Assembly: GCA_963847715.1 (NCBI GenBank)
Contig: CAWKAZ010000009.1
Location: 434,001 to 498,000 of the forward strand
DNA length: 64,000 bases
Reading direction: 5' to 3'
Source: Acidiflorens sp963847715
GTDB lineage: Bacteria > Acidobacteriota > Terriglobia > Terriglobales > Acidobacteriaceae
Below are positions 25,568-35,200 of this stretch, one piece after another. Position 1 is the stretch's first letter. Each line of letters starts with the position of its first letter. A program made the position numbers and the translations under genes. The notes under the pieces were generated by a model that was given only the letters and a program-made list of their open reading frames with translations, had not been told where the DNA came from and ran no database searches.

Positions 25568-26139
25568 TTGGACTCTCCTGTGTCGAACCGTGTTCTCTGT
25601 ATCGCGGACGCCGCAGTCTCCGGAGCTTTGGTTAGCTGTAATGCGCCCTCAATCTCGCCGCAAATTGAAGCGATCGGGTTGCCGTGGGTTGCAACAATCA
25701 GCTTCGCCTCACGATAAAACGGCAGGCGCTCCGCATACAGTCGACCAAACTGCTCTCGATCACGCCGCAACGGACGCTCGACTCCGTCGCTTAAGCTACG
25801 GCGCCAAAGTTCATCGGCCGGAGCATCGAGAAATACCGTGGGCCACTGGCGAAGCAACTCGCGGTTGGTCTCTTGCGCAAAGGCGCCGCCACCGAGGGCC
25901 ACTACGCTATCGCGTTCAAGCGACCCGGCTAGAAGATCTTGAAGAGCCGCCGTTTCGACCAACCGAAAGCCGGCCTCGCCGCTCTCCCGAAAAATCTCGG
26001 GAACCGTCTTCCCCTCGCGCGACTCAATCCGCGTATCCAGATCCACGAACTCCCAACCCAGACGCCGGGCAAGTTCCGGGCCCACGCTGCTCTTGCCGGA
26101 GGCCATGAATCCGACCAAAAAGACCGCACGACCGCCCAT
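25564..26139 (-). CDS. aroK: Shikimate kinase
   Basis: This enzyme phosphorylates shikimate at the 3-position in the aromatic amino acid pathway. The Walker A loop GFMASGKSS is at residues 10-18, the substrate aspartate in DLDTRIE follows, and ALGGGAF and RPL(R) of the lid region are present. The protein is 191 residues from the ATG at 26139, which has GGAGGGG just upstream; another ATG at 26169 would add ten residues and is less likely. The stop overlaps the GTG of the exported protein. No other aro genes are in the window. Confidence 0.9.
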   Translation of the reverse strand: MGGRAVFLVGFMASGKSSVGPELARRLGWEFVDLDTRIESREGKTVPEIFRESGEAGFRLVETAALQDLLAGSLERDSVVALGGGAFAQETNRELLRQWPTVFLDAPADELWRRSLSDGVERPLRRDREQFGRLYAERLPFYREAKLIVATHGNPIASICGEIEGALQLTKAPETAASAIQRTRFDTGESK

Positions 26140-26219
26140 GCCCCTCCGAGCAAAGCCGTACGCAATCATCCATCAGGAGTCTTCCCTGAAGGCTGACGAC
26201 CGATAGCTGACAGCTAATT

Positions 26220-27095
26220 TCAGCGTTGCTTGAGGCGGATTCTACCACTGAAAGAGCGCAATACGACCTCGGAAGCGGCCTTTCCCATGGTGCCAAAGAA
26301 GGAACGTCCGGCATCAACGGGGAAGCTGGAATGCTGTTGGGCTTTGAGGGGGAAATCGTGCTGCACCCGGCCCAGGACCGAGTGTGCCTTGAAATCGGCC
26401 GAGACTTCAGGCGGGACAAGCGCTTCGATGTCTCCAGTATGGGTGGCGAACTTGTAGTTGCCGTCCGAACCGAAATCACCGTCGTAAAAAATCTTTCCAC
26501 TGCTGGAAGTTGCCTGGACCAAGGGTCCGGTGACCGAGTTCAAATGCAGATCGCCACTGATGGACTCAATCTCGACGTGGGCGTTGCTGACATCGGTGAG
26601 CGTAATCGGCCCACGCATGGTGCGGACATGGACGTGACCATTTTTCACGTCGCGAACATTCACCATCGCATCCGGTCCTTCCAGGGCGATGTCACCCTGC
26701 AGGTGTTCGGCAGAAAGCGGGCCGGTGGAAGAACGGAGGCTCACCGAAGCATCGGGTGGAATCAGGAGTTCGTAGTCAACTTGGCCGCTTTCCGGGCTTG
26801 ATCCGGGTAGAAGATGGGACGCGATTTCGATACGATTGCCATTCTGCCGCTGGTCGACTTCCACTTTGTCCGTCTTCAACGTTGCCGTCACCACCACCTG
26901 ATCGCCGCTGCCGGGTCTTACCGAGATCGCCCCGTACTGGGTATCAACGGAAACATTGGCGTTGCGACCCACAGTGAACCGGTACTCTTTGTGGGACTCG
27001 GCGAACGCGCCCGTCGCCAGACAGGTTGCCAGTACAAGTGTTACGACCGTGGCTTGCCGAAGGCTTGCTTGACCCGTTTTTTGAAAACTCACCAT
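26220..27095 (-). CDS. DUF4097-type exported beta-helix-like protein
   Basis: This is a 291-residue protein with an N-terminal signal segment (about residues 14-32). Repeating short strands follow (GAISVRPGSGDQVVV, GPLSAEHLQGDIALEG, GHVHVRTMRGPITLTDVSNAHVEIES, SGDLHLNSVTGPL), typical of the DUF4097/adhesin-like family. These are thought to form a beta-solenoid at the cell surface or periplasm. The ATG at 27095 has GGAG at 7 nt and a sensible signal peptide; the longer frame does not. It lies 43 nt downstream of the anti-sigma factor gene, which suggests it is part of or controlled by that envelope-stress unit. Confidence 0.78.
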   Translation of the reverse strand: MVSFQKTGQASLRQATVVTLVLATCLATGAFAESHKEYRFTVGRNANVSVDTQYGAISVRPGSGDQVVVTATLKTDKVEVDQRQNGNRIEIASHLLPGSSPESGQVDYELLIPPDASVSLRSSTGPLSAEHLQGDIALEGPDAMVNVRDVKNGHVHVRTMRGPITLTDVSNAHVEIESISGDLHLNSVTGPLVQATSSSGKIFYDGDFGSDGNYKFATHTGDIEALVPPEVSADFKAHSVLGRVQHDFPLKAQQHSSFPVDAGRSFFGTMGKAASEVVLRSFSGRIRLKQR

Positions 27096-27138
27096 AAAAC
27101 TCCGCCCCTGCAGCCGGCATCGCCGGTCCGCGTTTCCC

Positions 27139-27915
27139 TTACTGAATACGATCAAGTGCAATCTGGTAAAGAAGCGCCTTTTGCTGATAAGCATCCATCA
27201 AATGCTGCCGGGCGTCCACATCGCCGGGATTCTGGTTTACATATGCTTGTGTCTCCCGGATGTCGGCGTTCACCGCCTGCAATTGCATTTCGTAGGTTGT
27301 CCGCATCGACGGGGATAAGGTCGAAACTACACTTAGGAACTGTTGGTCTTCCGCGCTCGGAGCCGGCCCGGTCGTTCTGTGCGGCGGCATCGCTGCATGC
27401 GGCGTCGACCTTTCCGCGAGTTGTTGAGGAGCTGGCGTGGTTTTCGGAGCAAGAGCCGGCGTAACCGCTGGCGTCGCTGCAACCGATGCTGTTACCGGAG
27501 CCGGGGCAGTGATCGGAGCTACGGGGGCTTGCTTGGCCACTTGAGGCACCGGCTTATGGCTCACCACATAAGCGCCTGCCGCCACCAGGGCAGCTGCGAT
27601 CGGCGCCAGCCACCAGGATTTCCATTGGCGGCGAGGGGAAGTGTGAACCAGCACAGGTCGAGCCGGAACTGATTCCGGTTCACGAATCAGCCCCTCGGCC
27701 CGTAACTCAGCTGCAATTCGTACCCACACCCTCGGCGCCGGCTCTTCGGTGGCAGCCAGTTGCCGCGCTTCGCTCGCGATCAACTTCAAATCCGCAACCA
27801 AGTCGGAACACGCCGGGCAGGATTTTACGTGAGCTTGGAACTCCGTCGGAATCAGGCTGTCCGAACCGCCGTCGAGGAACTCCGGCAACACTCTCTCCAC
27901 ATCAGAACACGTCAT
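27139..27915 (-). CDS. Anti-sigma factor with zinc-finger (zf-HC2) domain
   Basis: This is a 258-residue single-pass membrane protein that would hold its sigma factor inactive. The zinc-binding anti-sigma motif H-x3-C-x2-C is HVKSCPAC at residues 29-36. A membrane segment lies near residues 100-118 (WWLAPIAAALVAAGAYVV). The outer part is Pro/Ala/Thr-rich (about 120-180) and then helical (SVVSTLSPSMRTTYEMQLQAVNADIRETQAYVNQNP). The ATG at 27915 begins just before the finger domain, with a GGAGAGGG site upstream. It directly follows the ECF sigma gene (30 nt), as such pairs do. Confidence 0.83.
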   Translation of the reverse strand: MTCSDVERVLPEFLDGGSDSLIPTEFQAHVKSCPACSDLVADLKLIASEARQLAATEEPAPRVWVRIAAELRAEGLIREPESVPARPVLVHTSPRRQWKSWWLAPIAAALVAAGAYVVSHKPVPQVAKQAPVAPITAPAPVTASVAATPAVTPALAPKTTPAPQQLAERSTPHAAMPPHRTTGPAPSAEDQQFLSVVSTLSPSMRTTYEMQLQAVNADIRETQAYVNQNPGDVDARQHLMDAYQQKALLYQIALDRIQ

Positions 27916-27945
27916 AGCGAACCCTCTCCCCAATACCGCAACTCG

Positions 27946-28671
27946 CTAGCCTGTCTTGGCCTTTTCGGCTCTCATGAACTTCAGAAAATCTCGCAGCTTC
28001 AATCGCGCCTTGTGGAGCTGCGACTTGCTGTTACCAATCGAACATCCCACGATTTCGGCGATCTCGTTATGCTCGAAACCTTCCACATCATGCAACACAA
28101 AAACCGTTCTGTAACCGGGAGGCAGCTTGTCGATTGCCCGTTGCAGTTGCAAGCGGTCGACCGAACCGGTCAGCCTCACATCCTTGGTACCGAACTCCTT
28201 GCGCGGAGTCTCGTCTTCGGCCTCCAGCGTTTCTTCCAGAGATACAACCGGCAAACCTTTCTTGCGTAATTGCATCAGCACGACGTTGACCGTCATGCGG
28301 TGCAGCCAGGTGGAGAAAGCAGACTCGCCGCGAAAGGTGCCGATCTTGCGAAATAGCTGAAGAAATGCTTCCTGGGCCAGATCTTCGGCCTGGGCGGGAT
28401 TGGACACCATGCGCAAACATAGCGAGTAAACTCGACGTTTGTGCAGGTTGTACAGGGTCTCGAACGCTGCTTCGTTCCCCTGCTTCGCCTGCTCAATTGC
28501 GTCTGCTTCTGTGATTCGTTGTTTCTGGTCGGTCAAGTCGCCTTTTCCGGCCGCTACCCGTTCAGATGCGGCTTCGAACTCTTTTCGTTGTACAAATTTG
28601 CCGAGGGAGTCGCTCGAGCGATCTCGACCATTTATTGGAGAAAGAATACCAAAAACAGTAGTTTGCGGCAT
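27946..28671 (-). CDS. ECF-type RNA polymerase sigma factor
   Basis: This is a 241-residue group 4 sigma factor. Region 2 lies at about residues 60-130 (EAAFETLYNLHKRRVYSLCLRMVSNPAQAEDLAQEAFLQLFRKIGTFRGESAFSTWLHRMTVNVVLMQLRKK). Region 4 lies at about 175-230 (LQRAIDKLPPGYRTVFVLHDVEGFEHNEIAEIVGCSIGNSKSQLHKARLKLRDFL). The first 50 residues are an extra, charged, unassigned stretch. The ATG at 28671 is preferred over an in-frame TTG at 28686. It leads a unit with the zf-HC2 anti-sigma factor and the DUF4097 protein. Confidence 0.93.
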   Translation of the reverse strand: MPQTTVFGILSPINGRDRSSDSLGKFVQRKEFEAASERVAAGKGDLTDQKQRITEADAIEQAKQGNEAAFETLYNLHKRRVYSLCLRMVSNPAQAEDLAQEAFLQLFRKIGTFRGESAFSTWLHRMTVNVVLMQLRKKGLPVVSLEETLEAEDETPRKEFGTKDVRLTGSVDRLQLQRAIDKLPPGYRTVFVLHDVEGFEHNEIAEIVGCSIGNSKSQLHKARLKLRDFLKFMRAEKAKTG

Positions 28672-28774
28672 GATCTGTCCCGCCAAAACTGCGGCCTCAC
28701 ATCGTTCAGATCACTTTCGTAACCTTAGAGGGTGCAGCTCGATGTAAATTCCCTGTCTATTCTCGGCTAAAAAG

Positions 28775-30130
28775 CTAGGCCTTCGCCGTGATGGTTTCCA
28801 GTCCGTGTCCATGCGGACCGGTTTCACGAATCCTGAGTAGGATGGCGAAGGTCAGCCCGACGAACCCGAGAATCGAGAAAATCCACATTCCAAGCCCGTA
28901 GCCTCCTGGATTATCCAAGCCGGCATGAGAGTAGTCGTTGGCCTTGCCGATGAGCAGATTCAGGATGAAGAAGCCAACTTGCTGAATCAGCGTCATCAAG
29001 GCATAGGCGGTGCCGAGCCGGTTCTGATCCACGATGTAAGCCACCGAGGGCCACATGACGGCTGGGATCAATGAGAAAGCAATCCCCATCATGCAGACCG
29101 GAACATAGAGCGAGATGTTGGTGTATCCCATCATCAGATAAACCGGCATCAGCAAGACTGAGCCAAACATCATCAAGAACGCACGCTTCCCGATTTTGTC
29201 GGCTAGCAAACCGAATAAAGGGGTGGCGACCATGGCCGAAAGGGGGAGGAGGCTGTTAAAGAAGCCCGCCCGTTCGTGGGCCAGCACCCGCATCGCTTCG
29301 GAGGCGCTGACACCGCCGTGGACTGCCAGAATCTTGTTGGTGAAAAGGTCGATGGCGAACGTACGAAACGGAAAAATCGCGGAGTAGAACGTGAAACACA
29401 ACCCTACAACGAACCAGTACGAAGCATTGAAGCGGAAGATCTGTCCAAACTCCAGCTTGTCAATCGATCCTGCCTGCCCTAGTTCGTATCGACCTTCAGC
29501 GCGGCTCTCGAGCACCCAGTAGACGATCGAACAGACGACAGCCAGGACACCGGCACCGACCGCGAGGAAAAGCGGCCCCTGCCAACTCGGTTCGCCGGCC
29601 GGGCCATTCGGATAGAACACCTTGTTGGCCCATGTCGGCGAGTTGTCCGCTGCCACAGAGGCAAGGCGGGCAACCAGAAGATTGATCCCAAACGCAAAGC
29701 TCAGTTCTTTCCCTTTAAACCATTTTGCCAGCACGGTCGTGACCGCAACGATCATCGATTCAGCGCCGAGACCTAGTACAGTGCGGCCGGCAATCATCAT
29801 GGCGGGCTGTCCGCGCATGGCGGTCAGCGCAGCTCCAAGCAGGCAGAGGATAGCGAAGAAGGTAATGGCTTTTTTAGTGCCGATCCGGTCGATAACGATG
29901 CCGCCAATCAGCAAGGTTGCGACCGCAGCCACGCTATAAGAGGAGTTCAGCCATCCAAAGGCCGTGGCAGAGAAACCCAGCTTGTCGATGAAAATTCGTT
30001 CCAGAGGGTTGATGCTGTCGTAGATGTAGTAGTTGCCGCCCATCGCTATACTGACGAAGAGCAGCACAGTCCACCGATAAAGGCGAGAAGGTTCGGGCCG
30101 AGCAACGGCAATCTGATCAGTATTAGCCAT
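28775..30130 (-). CDS. Major facilitator superfamily transporter
   Basis: This is a membrane protein of about 451 residues with 12 predicted spans in two halves. The MFS loop 2-3 motif is GGIVIDRIGTKKAI, and the half-repeat is GLLADKIGKRAFLMM. The middle carries a cytoplasmic loop (ESRAEGRYELGQAG). NYYIYDSINPLERIF at the first span and SLIPAVMWPSVAYIVDQNRLGTAYALMTLIQQVGFFILN resemble organic-anion or sugar MFS carriers, but no substrate is assigned. The second ATG (30130) has AGGGG eight bases ahead and is preferred over the one at 30142. It is not linked to a catabolic gene here. Confidence 0.85.
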   Translation of the reverse strand: MANTDQIAVARPEPSRLYRWTVLLFVSIAMGGNYYIYDSINPLERIFIDKLGFSATAFGWLNSSYSVAAVATLLIGGIVIDRIGTKKAITFFAILCLLGAALTAMRGQPAMMIAGRTVLGLGAESMIVAVTTVLAKWFKGKELSFAFGINLLVARLASVAADNSPTWANKVFYPNGPAGEPSWQGPLFLAVGAGVLAVVCSIVYWVLESRAEGRYELGQAGSIDKLEFGQIFRFNASYWFVVGLCFTFYSAIFPFRTFAIDLFTNKILAVHGGVSASEAMRVLAHERAGFFNSLLPLSAMVATPLFGLLADKIGKRAFLMMFGSVLLMPVYLMMGYTNISLYVPVCMMGIAFSLIPAVMWPSVAYIVDQNRLGTAYALMTLIQQVGFFILNLLIGKANDYSHAGLDNPGGYGLGMWIFSILGFVGLTFAILLRIRETGPHGHGLETITAKA

Positions 30131-30249
30131 GAACGAACTCATCCCCTGCGCACACCAGCGCCTGCGTCGTAGGTTTGCAGAGGATCAATCGACGAAGATA
30201 GCAGATTGGATTCGAGAATGTCCGACTTTTGCAGGGTGGCGTACTGTTT

Positions 30250-30301
30250 GCCCAAGAAACAACGGCCCCAGATCGCAAGATCTCCCGCGACCAAGGGCCG
30301 T
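30250..30301 (-). terminator. Probable intrinsic terminator after the small exported protein gene
   Basis: On the minus strand ACGGCCC (30301-30295) and GGGCCGT (30268-30262) pair. A nested GATCTTGCGATC hairpin lies inside, and TGTTTCTTG follows. It lies 33 nt past the stop of the 30334-30894 gene. The T-tract is imperfect. Confidence 0.5.
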
Positions 30302-30333
30302 AAACTGAGAGCTGACAGCTGGCAGCTGCCTTC

Positions 30334-30894
30334 CTACATCTTCTCCGTCTTGCCGTTGTACTTCACGGAGCCATTCTTATCATTCTGGCGGGTGACATCA
30401 TCATTGGTGTACACATGGCCAGCCTTCCGGGAGCCCTTGGCCGCCGCCGAAGCTATAGCAGCGTCCTCGGAATGTTCCCGCCCTGTGAAGTAGGTCCATC
30501 CGGCACGAGCTTCTTCGCGGCCGTGTTCTTCACGCGCATGCTCGTCGCGTCCGCGCTCCTCACGCATGATTCGACCCTCGCGACCAATTGGCTCGGGGAA
30601 CAGATGAATCCGCGAGGTCAGCGGAGCGTCTCCACCTTCGTACCAGACCGGGACGCTGTACACCGAGTCCGTCGATCCCTGCATCTGCGAGAGCGTCGAA
30701 TTCGTCGCGCCCGCGATCAGTCCAGTCGTGGCATTGCTTGCGCCCACCGGATTCGGAGAAAACTGCTGCAGGGAAACTTCCGGCGTCGTGATAAGCGGAA
30801 CATAGGGCCCGTAGATCGGGTGGGGGAAAGGTTGCTGCGCGAAAGCTGCCACAGCCATCAGAATTACCGCGGTCAGAACCAGATAGGGTCGCAT
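30334..30894 (-). CDS. Small exported protein with charged Arg/Glu/His-rich region
   Basis: This 186-residue protein has a signal peptide (MRPYLVLTAVILMAVAAFA) and a Pro/Ser/Thr-rich first half. A highly charged segment follows at about residues 103-131, made of imperfect repeats of REE/EHGREEAR type. The last part (GWTYFTGREHSEDAAIASAAAKGSRKAGHVYTNDDVTRQNDKNGSVKYNGKTEKM) is polar. A GGAGGC site lies 5 nt before the ATG at 30894. I do not recognise a family, and it may be lineage-specific. It is followed by a hairpin and stands alone. Confidence 0.65.
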   Translation of the reverse strand: MRPYLVLTAVILMAVAAFAQQPFPHPIYGPYVPLITTPEVSLQQFSPNPVGASNATTGLIAGATNSTLSQMQGSTDSVYSVPVWYEGGDAPLTSRIHLFPEPIGREGRIMREERGRDEHAREEHGREEARAGWTYFTGREHSEDAAIASAAAKGSRKAGHVYTNDDVTRQNDKNGSVKYNGKTEKM

Positions 30895-31093
30895 ACTGCC
30901 TCCACAAAGGGACTACATCTGGTCCAACCAGTGCAGTTTGCTGGCCAGTTGCCATTCCATCAGGGAATACCACAATGCTCTGAGATTTCGGGTGCTCTCG
31001 GCTAAACCACTGAAGTTCCAGACACCCTGCTTCCAGGAGTGGGTGAAATCCGCTGCGCACAACCTGCAAGCAGTTGGCGCGCTGCCTGAGTTT

Positions 31094-32122
31094 CTAGCTG
31101 CCGACGTACCTGGCGTAGAGACTACGGGCCACGGCGGTGTCAGTCGTGCCCTTGATGATGGCCCGGCCGTCCGGAAACAGCGTCATTTCGTAAGGTTCGC
31201 GCCAGAACTTCAACACGAACTCGTTATGGCGAACATGGCCGTGAGGCTCGAGTCGGACGGTCATTTCAGCAAAGTCCACCGGCCGTTCGCGCTCGTGAAT
31301 CTGCACGGAATTCCTGCCGCACATCGTGATGTGGGGCCGGCCTTCCCCTGCCAGATGGATGAATTCACGGCCACAACAGACGCGACATCCGGCGCGACGA
31401 TGAACCGCGGCAAGTTCCGCTCGTTCATTGCTCCAGATATCCCACGAGAGCAGGGTCCGGCGCATTCTTGACTGCGCGCCGACCAGAAACTTCAAAGCCT
31501 CGGTCGCCGCAAGCGACGCTACCAGGTTCACCGCCGAATTCAAAATTCCAGCGGTCTCGCAAGTTTCGACGGTGCCTCGCGGAGATTCCGGGAAAATGCA
31601 GGCCAGACAAGGTGTTTGGCCGGGCAGGATGTTCATCGTCACGCAATAGCTCCCCACCGCTGCCGCATAGATCCAGGCCACCGAATTCTTCACAGCGTAA
31701 TCGTTGATGAGGTAGCGAGTTTCAAAGTTGTCCGTGCCGTCCAGGATCAGATCGAATCCGGCGAGCAGGGAATCGACATTGGCGGGAACAAGATCGGCGA
31801 CCTGGGGATCGACGACGATCTGCGAGTTAAAGCGCGCAATGCTTCGCGCCGCCGCGATAGCTTTGGGCAGCGACTCCCGGGCGTCGTTCTCGTCAAAGAG
31901 CGATTGGCGCTGAAGATTGCTGGGCTCGACGTAGTCACGGTCCAGGATCCGGAGCGTCCCCACGCCCGATCGCGCTAGTAGAGAAGCCAGAGCAGAGCCG
32001 GTGGCGCCACATCCCACGATAACCACGCGAGCGTTAGCCAGCTTTTCCTGGCCCTCGGCTCCGATCTCCTGGAACAGAACCTGCCTCGAATACCGATCGT
32101 CTTTTCCTGAAGATGTTTCCAA
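31094..32122 (-). CDS. ThiF/MoeB/HesA family E1-like adenylyltransferase
   Basis: This 342-residue protein should adenylate the C-terminus of a ubiquitin-like sulfur carrier such as MoaD or ThiS. RYSRQVLFQEIG starts the E1 domain, VVIVGCGATGSALA (residues 33-46) binds ATP, and SNLQRQSLF is the arginine-finger region. PCLAC and CRVCC are the two zinc-site Cys pairs, and the cysteine in ETCETAGIL is the candidate catalytic residue. The C-terminal 75 residues (after about 265) are not a rhodanese domain and are unassigned. The start appears to be TTG at 32120-32122. A TATAAT (32171-32166) lies upstream, but its -35 partner is not clear. No sulfur-carrier gene is nearby. Confidence 0.86.
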   Translation of the reverse strand: METSSGKDDRYSRQVLFQEIGAEGQEKLANARVVIVGCGATGSALASLLARSGVGTLRILDRDYVEPSNLQRQSLFDENDARESLPKAIAAARSIARFNSQIVVDPQVADLVPANVDSLLAGFDLILDGTDNFETRYLINDYAVKNSVAWIYAAAVGSYCVTMNILPGQTPCLACIFPESPRGTVETCETAGILNSAVNLVASLAATEALKFLVGAQSRMRRTLLSWDIWSNERAELAAVHRRAGCRVCCGREFIHLAGEGRPHITMCGRNSVQIHERERPVDFAEMTVRLEPHGHVRHNEFVLKFWREPYEMTLFPDGRAIIKGTTDTAVARSLYARYVGS

Positions 32123-32243
32123 GTGCTTACCTTAGAGATTACCTTTCCCGGGCTTTCTAACCAGTATTATAGGTTCGGTCCGTCAAACTCTCTCTTGCGA
32201 GCAAACTTTGCCGTCAAACCCTTCATCGAATTCGAAAGACTTC

Positions 32244-35200
32244 ATGGTTGACGGGCCTGACTTTTGGGGGAGAGTGCTGCGGTGCGGGGGAAGTTGCTTT
32301 GTCGTGGCGTTTCTGCTCACGAGCATTACGGTTGCGTCCGGATGGGCTGCGGATCCTCATTCTCCGAGCCAGCAGCCGCCTCAAAATGCAACGCAGTTCG
32401 GAAGCATCACGCCTTATCTGGGTTTGACAATCGATGAGATGGATTTTCCGGGCGTTCCTCCAGAAGAGGCCGCAGCCTTGCTGGCGGTAACGCCACTCAA
32501 AGTCGGAGAGCCCCTGACGCGAGAGAAATTGCACGATGCTTTGCAGTCGCTGTTTGCCACCGGACGCTTCTCGGATATTCAAGCGGAGGCAGAGCGCACC
32601 GAGACAACCGGAGTACGGCTGCGTTTTCTCACCACGGCAAATTACTTCGTGGGTACGCTCATCATTGAGGGAGTTTCGCAGAATCCGTCAGCCAACCAAC
32701 TGGCCAGCGCGACCCGCCTGCAGTTGGGCGAACTCTATACGCAAGAGAAGCTCGACCGCGCTTTGGCGGGTATCCAGCGAGTCATGGAAGAAAACGGATT
32801 CCACCAGTCGAAAGTTACGCACTCAGAACAAAAAGACGAGCAGCAACACCAGGTCAATATGACCTTCCACGTCACTTCCGGGGCGCGTGCGATTGTGGGA
32901 GAGATCACTCTCGAAGGCGAATCCGGCGAGACGGTTGAGCAAATGAAAGAAGTTGCTGGGTTGCACGCCGGGGATGGGGTTGTCTCGAGCCGTATCCAAC
33001 GCGCGTTACAGAGAATCCGCGCCCGCTACCAGAAACAGGATCGTTTGCTGGCGCAGGTTTCGATTTCCAGCCGCACTTACCATCCTGAACGCAACACCGT
33101 GGATTATGTCTTCAAGATCGATCGCGGCCCGGTCGTTGTCATTGCCGCAGAGGGCTTCAAGCTCAGCCAGCGCGTTCTGAAGAGACTTGTACCCATCTAC
33201 GAAGAAGGCGCGGTGGATGACGACCTGCTTAACGAAGGCCGCCGCAATATCCAGAACCACATGCAGACGCTTGGATATTTTGAAGCAGCGGTCAGCGTGA
33301 GCCAGAACGGCGCACCAAGCGCCAGGAATGTGCAAGTGGTCTACTCCGTCAATCCTGGGGAGCGTCACAAACTCGCGGCCATCCGTATCTCTGGCAATCA
33401 TTTTTTCTCTGACGATCTAATTCGCACTCGCATGCAGAATCAGGCAGCAGGACGTCTTTTCAGTCATGGGCGCTACAGCGAGGTTCTGCTCGAGGAGGAC
33501 GTGCGCGGCATCCAAGACCTTTATCGCTCGAGTGGCTACCGGGAAGCCGAAGTAACCAGCAAGATAGTCACTTCCTATCAGAACGATCCGTCGCTCCTGG
33601 CCATTCAGATCACCATCAAGGAGGGCCCGCAAACTCGCGTGGCCTGGGTTCGGATTGAGGGCACGTACACTCTCCCCCAGGAGCAACTCCCCGAAATTCA
33701 AACTGCCGAAGGGCAAGGGTTTGATGAGTCGAGCCTCGCCGATGATCGCGACACCATTCTGGGGAAATACTTTGACAATGGGTTTCCCAACGCCACCGTC
33801 GATGTCAGTTACGCCACGGTTGCCTCGTCCGACCATTTGCCGCGCGTCGGCGTCACGTTCTCAATTCACGAAGGCGAGCAGTTTTTTGTGAATCAATTGT
33901 TTCTCGATGGGCTCCATTACACCCGGACGGGAGTCGCCCGCCGGGAGATGCAAATACAATCGGGAGCGCCCCTAAGCCAGCAGAACATGCTGGAAAGTCA
34001 GCGGCGGCTCTACGATCTCGGTCTTTTCAAACAAGTGGACACGGCGATCCAGAACCCGGATGGTACCGAGTCCCGCAAGAACGTGCTGGTAACCACCCGC
34101 GAGGCCGATCGGTACACATTTGACTACGGCGTGGGCTTTGAATTCCAGACGGGACAGCCCTCGGTCGGCACCAACCAGCCGCTCGGCAACACGGGTGTCA
34201 GCCCCCGAGTGTCCTTCGGAATTACCCGCATCAACGTGGGCGGCCGACATCAGACTCTGACCATGAAGACGAACGTCAGCCGCCTGCAGCAGCGAGGACT
34301 CATCAACTTCGATGTTCCGAAGCTGCTGAATAAGGAACTGCGCTTCTCCGCAACAGCGTTTTACGACAACACGGTGGACGTTTCAACGTTCACTTCAGAA
34401 CGATTGGAAGGAACGCTGCAAGTCATGCAGGTTCTCTACAAGGTTCCGGACCGCGACCTTACGACCATGACGTATCGGTTCAGTTACCGCCGCGTAAAAG
34501 CCAGCAATATCGAGGTTAGCGACAATCTCATACCGCTTCTCTCGAAACCCACGAGAGTCGGTACGCCCAATTTTCTTTATGTGCGCAACCGGCGCGACAA
34601 CGATCTCGAAAGCACTCGCGGCAACTACACCACAATTGAAGGTGGGGTCGCCGGCAGCTACTTTGGTTCTGAGGCAGATTTCAGCAGGGCGTTGATCAAG
34701 AACTCCTCTTATTACACCTTGTTTCGAAATCGCAGCACCGGGCGTGGCTTTGTCGTGGCCCGGTCGACCAGTGTGGGCGTTGAAAATCCATTCGGGAGTA
34801 CGGTAGTGCTGGATCCGTCGCAAACCGCATTGCCGGGGCAGACCCTGATACCACTGCCAGAGCGATTTTTCAGCGGCGGCGGCAACTCTCATCGCGGATT
34901 CGGGTTAAATCAGGCAGGACCTCGCGACCCGTTCACTGGGTTTCCAGTCGGCGGGAGTGCCGTGTTCCTTAATAATCTGGAGATGCGTTTCCCCAACGTG
35001 ACGGTTCCATACCTTCTGGAGAATATTGGCTTTACCATTTTTCACGACATGGGAAACGTCTTCGCTCGACCGCAAGAAATGCTGCCCAGCATCGGGCGCT
35101 TTCACCAGCCGAACCAGGCTGCCTGCTTCCAGGAGGTCACGCACCTGAACTGCAATTACAACTATCTTTCGCACGCCCTCGGCATGGGCGTGCGCTATCA

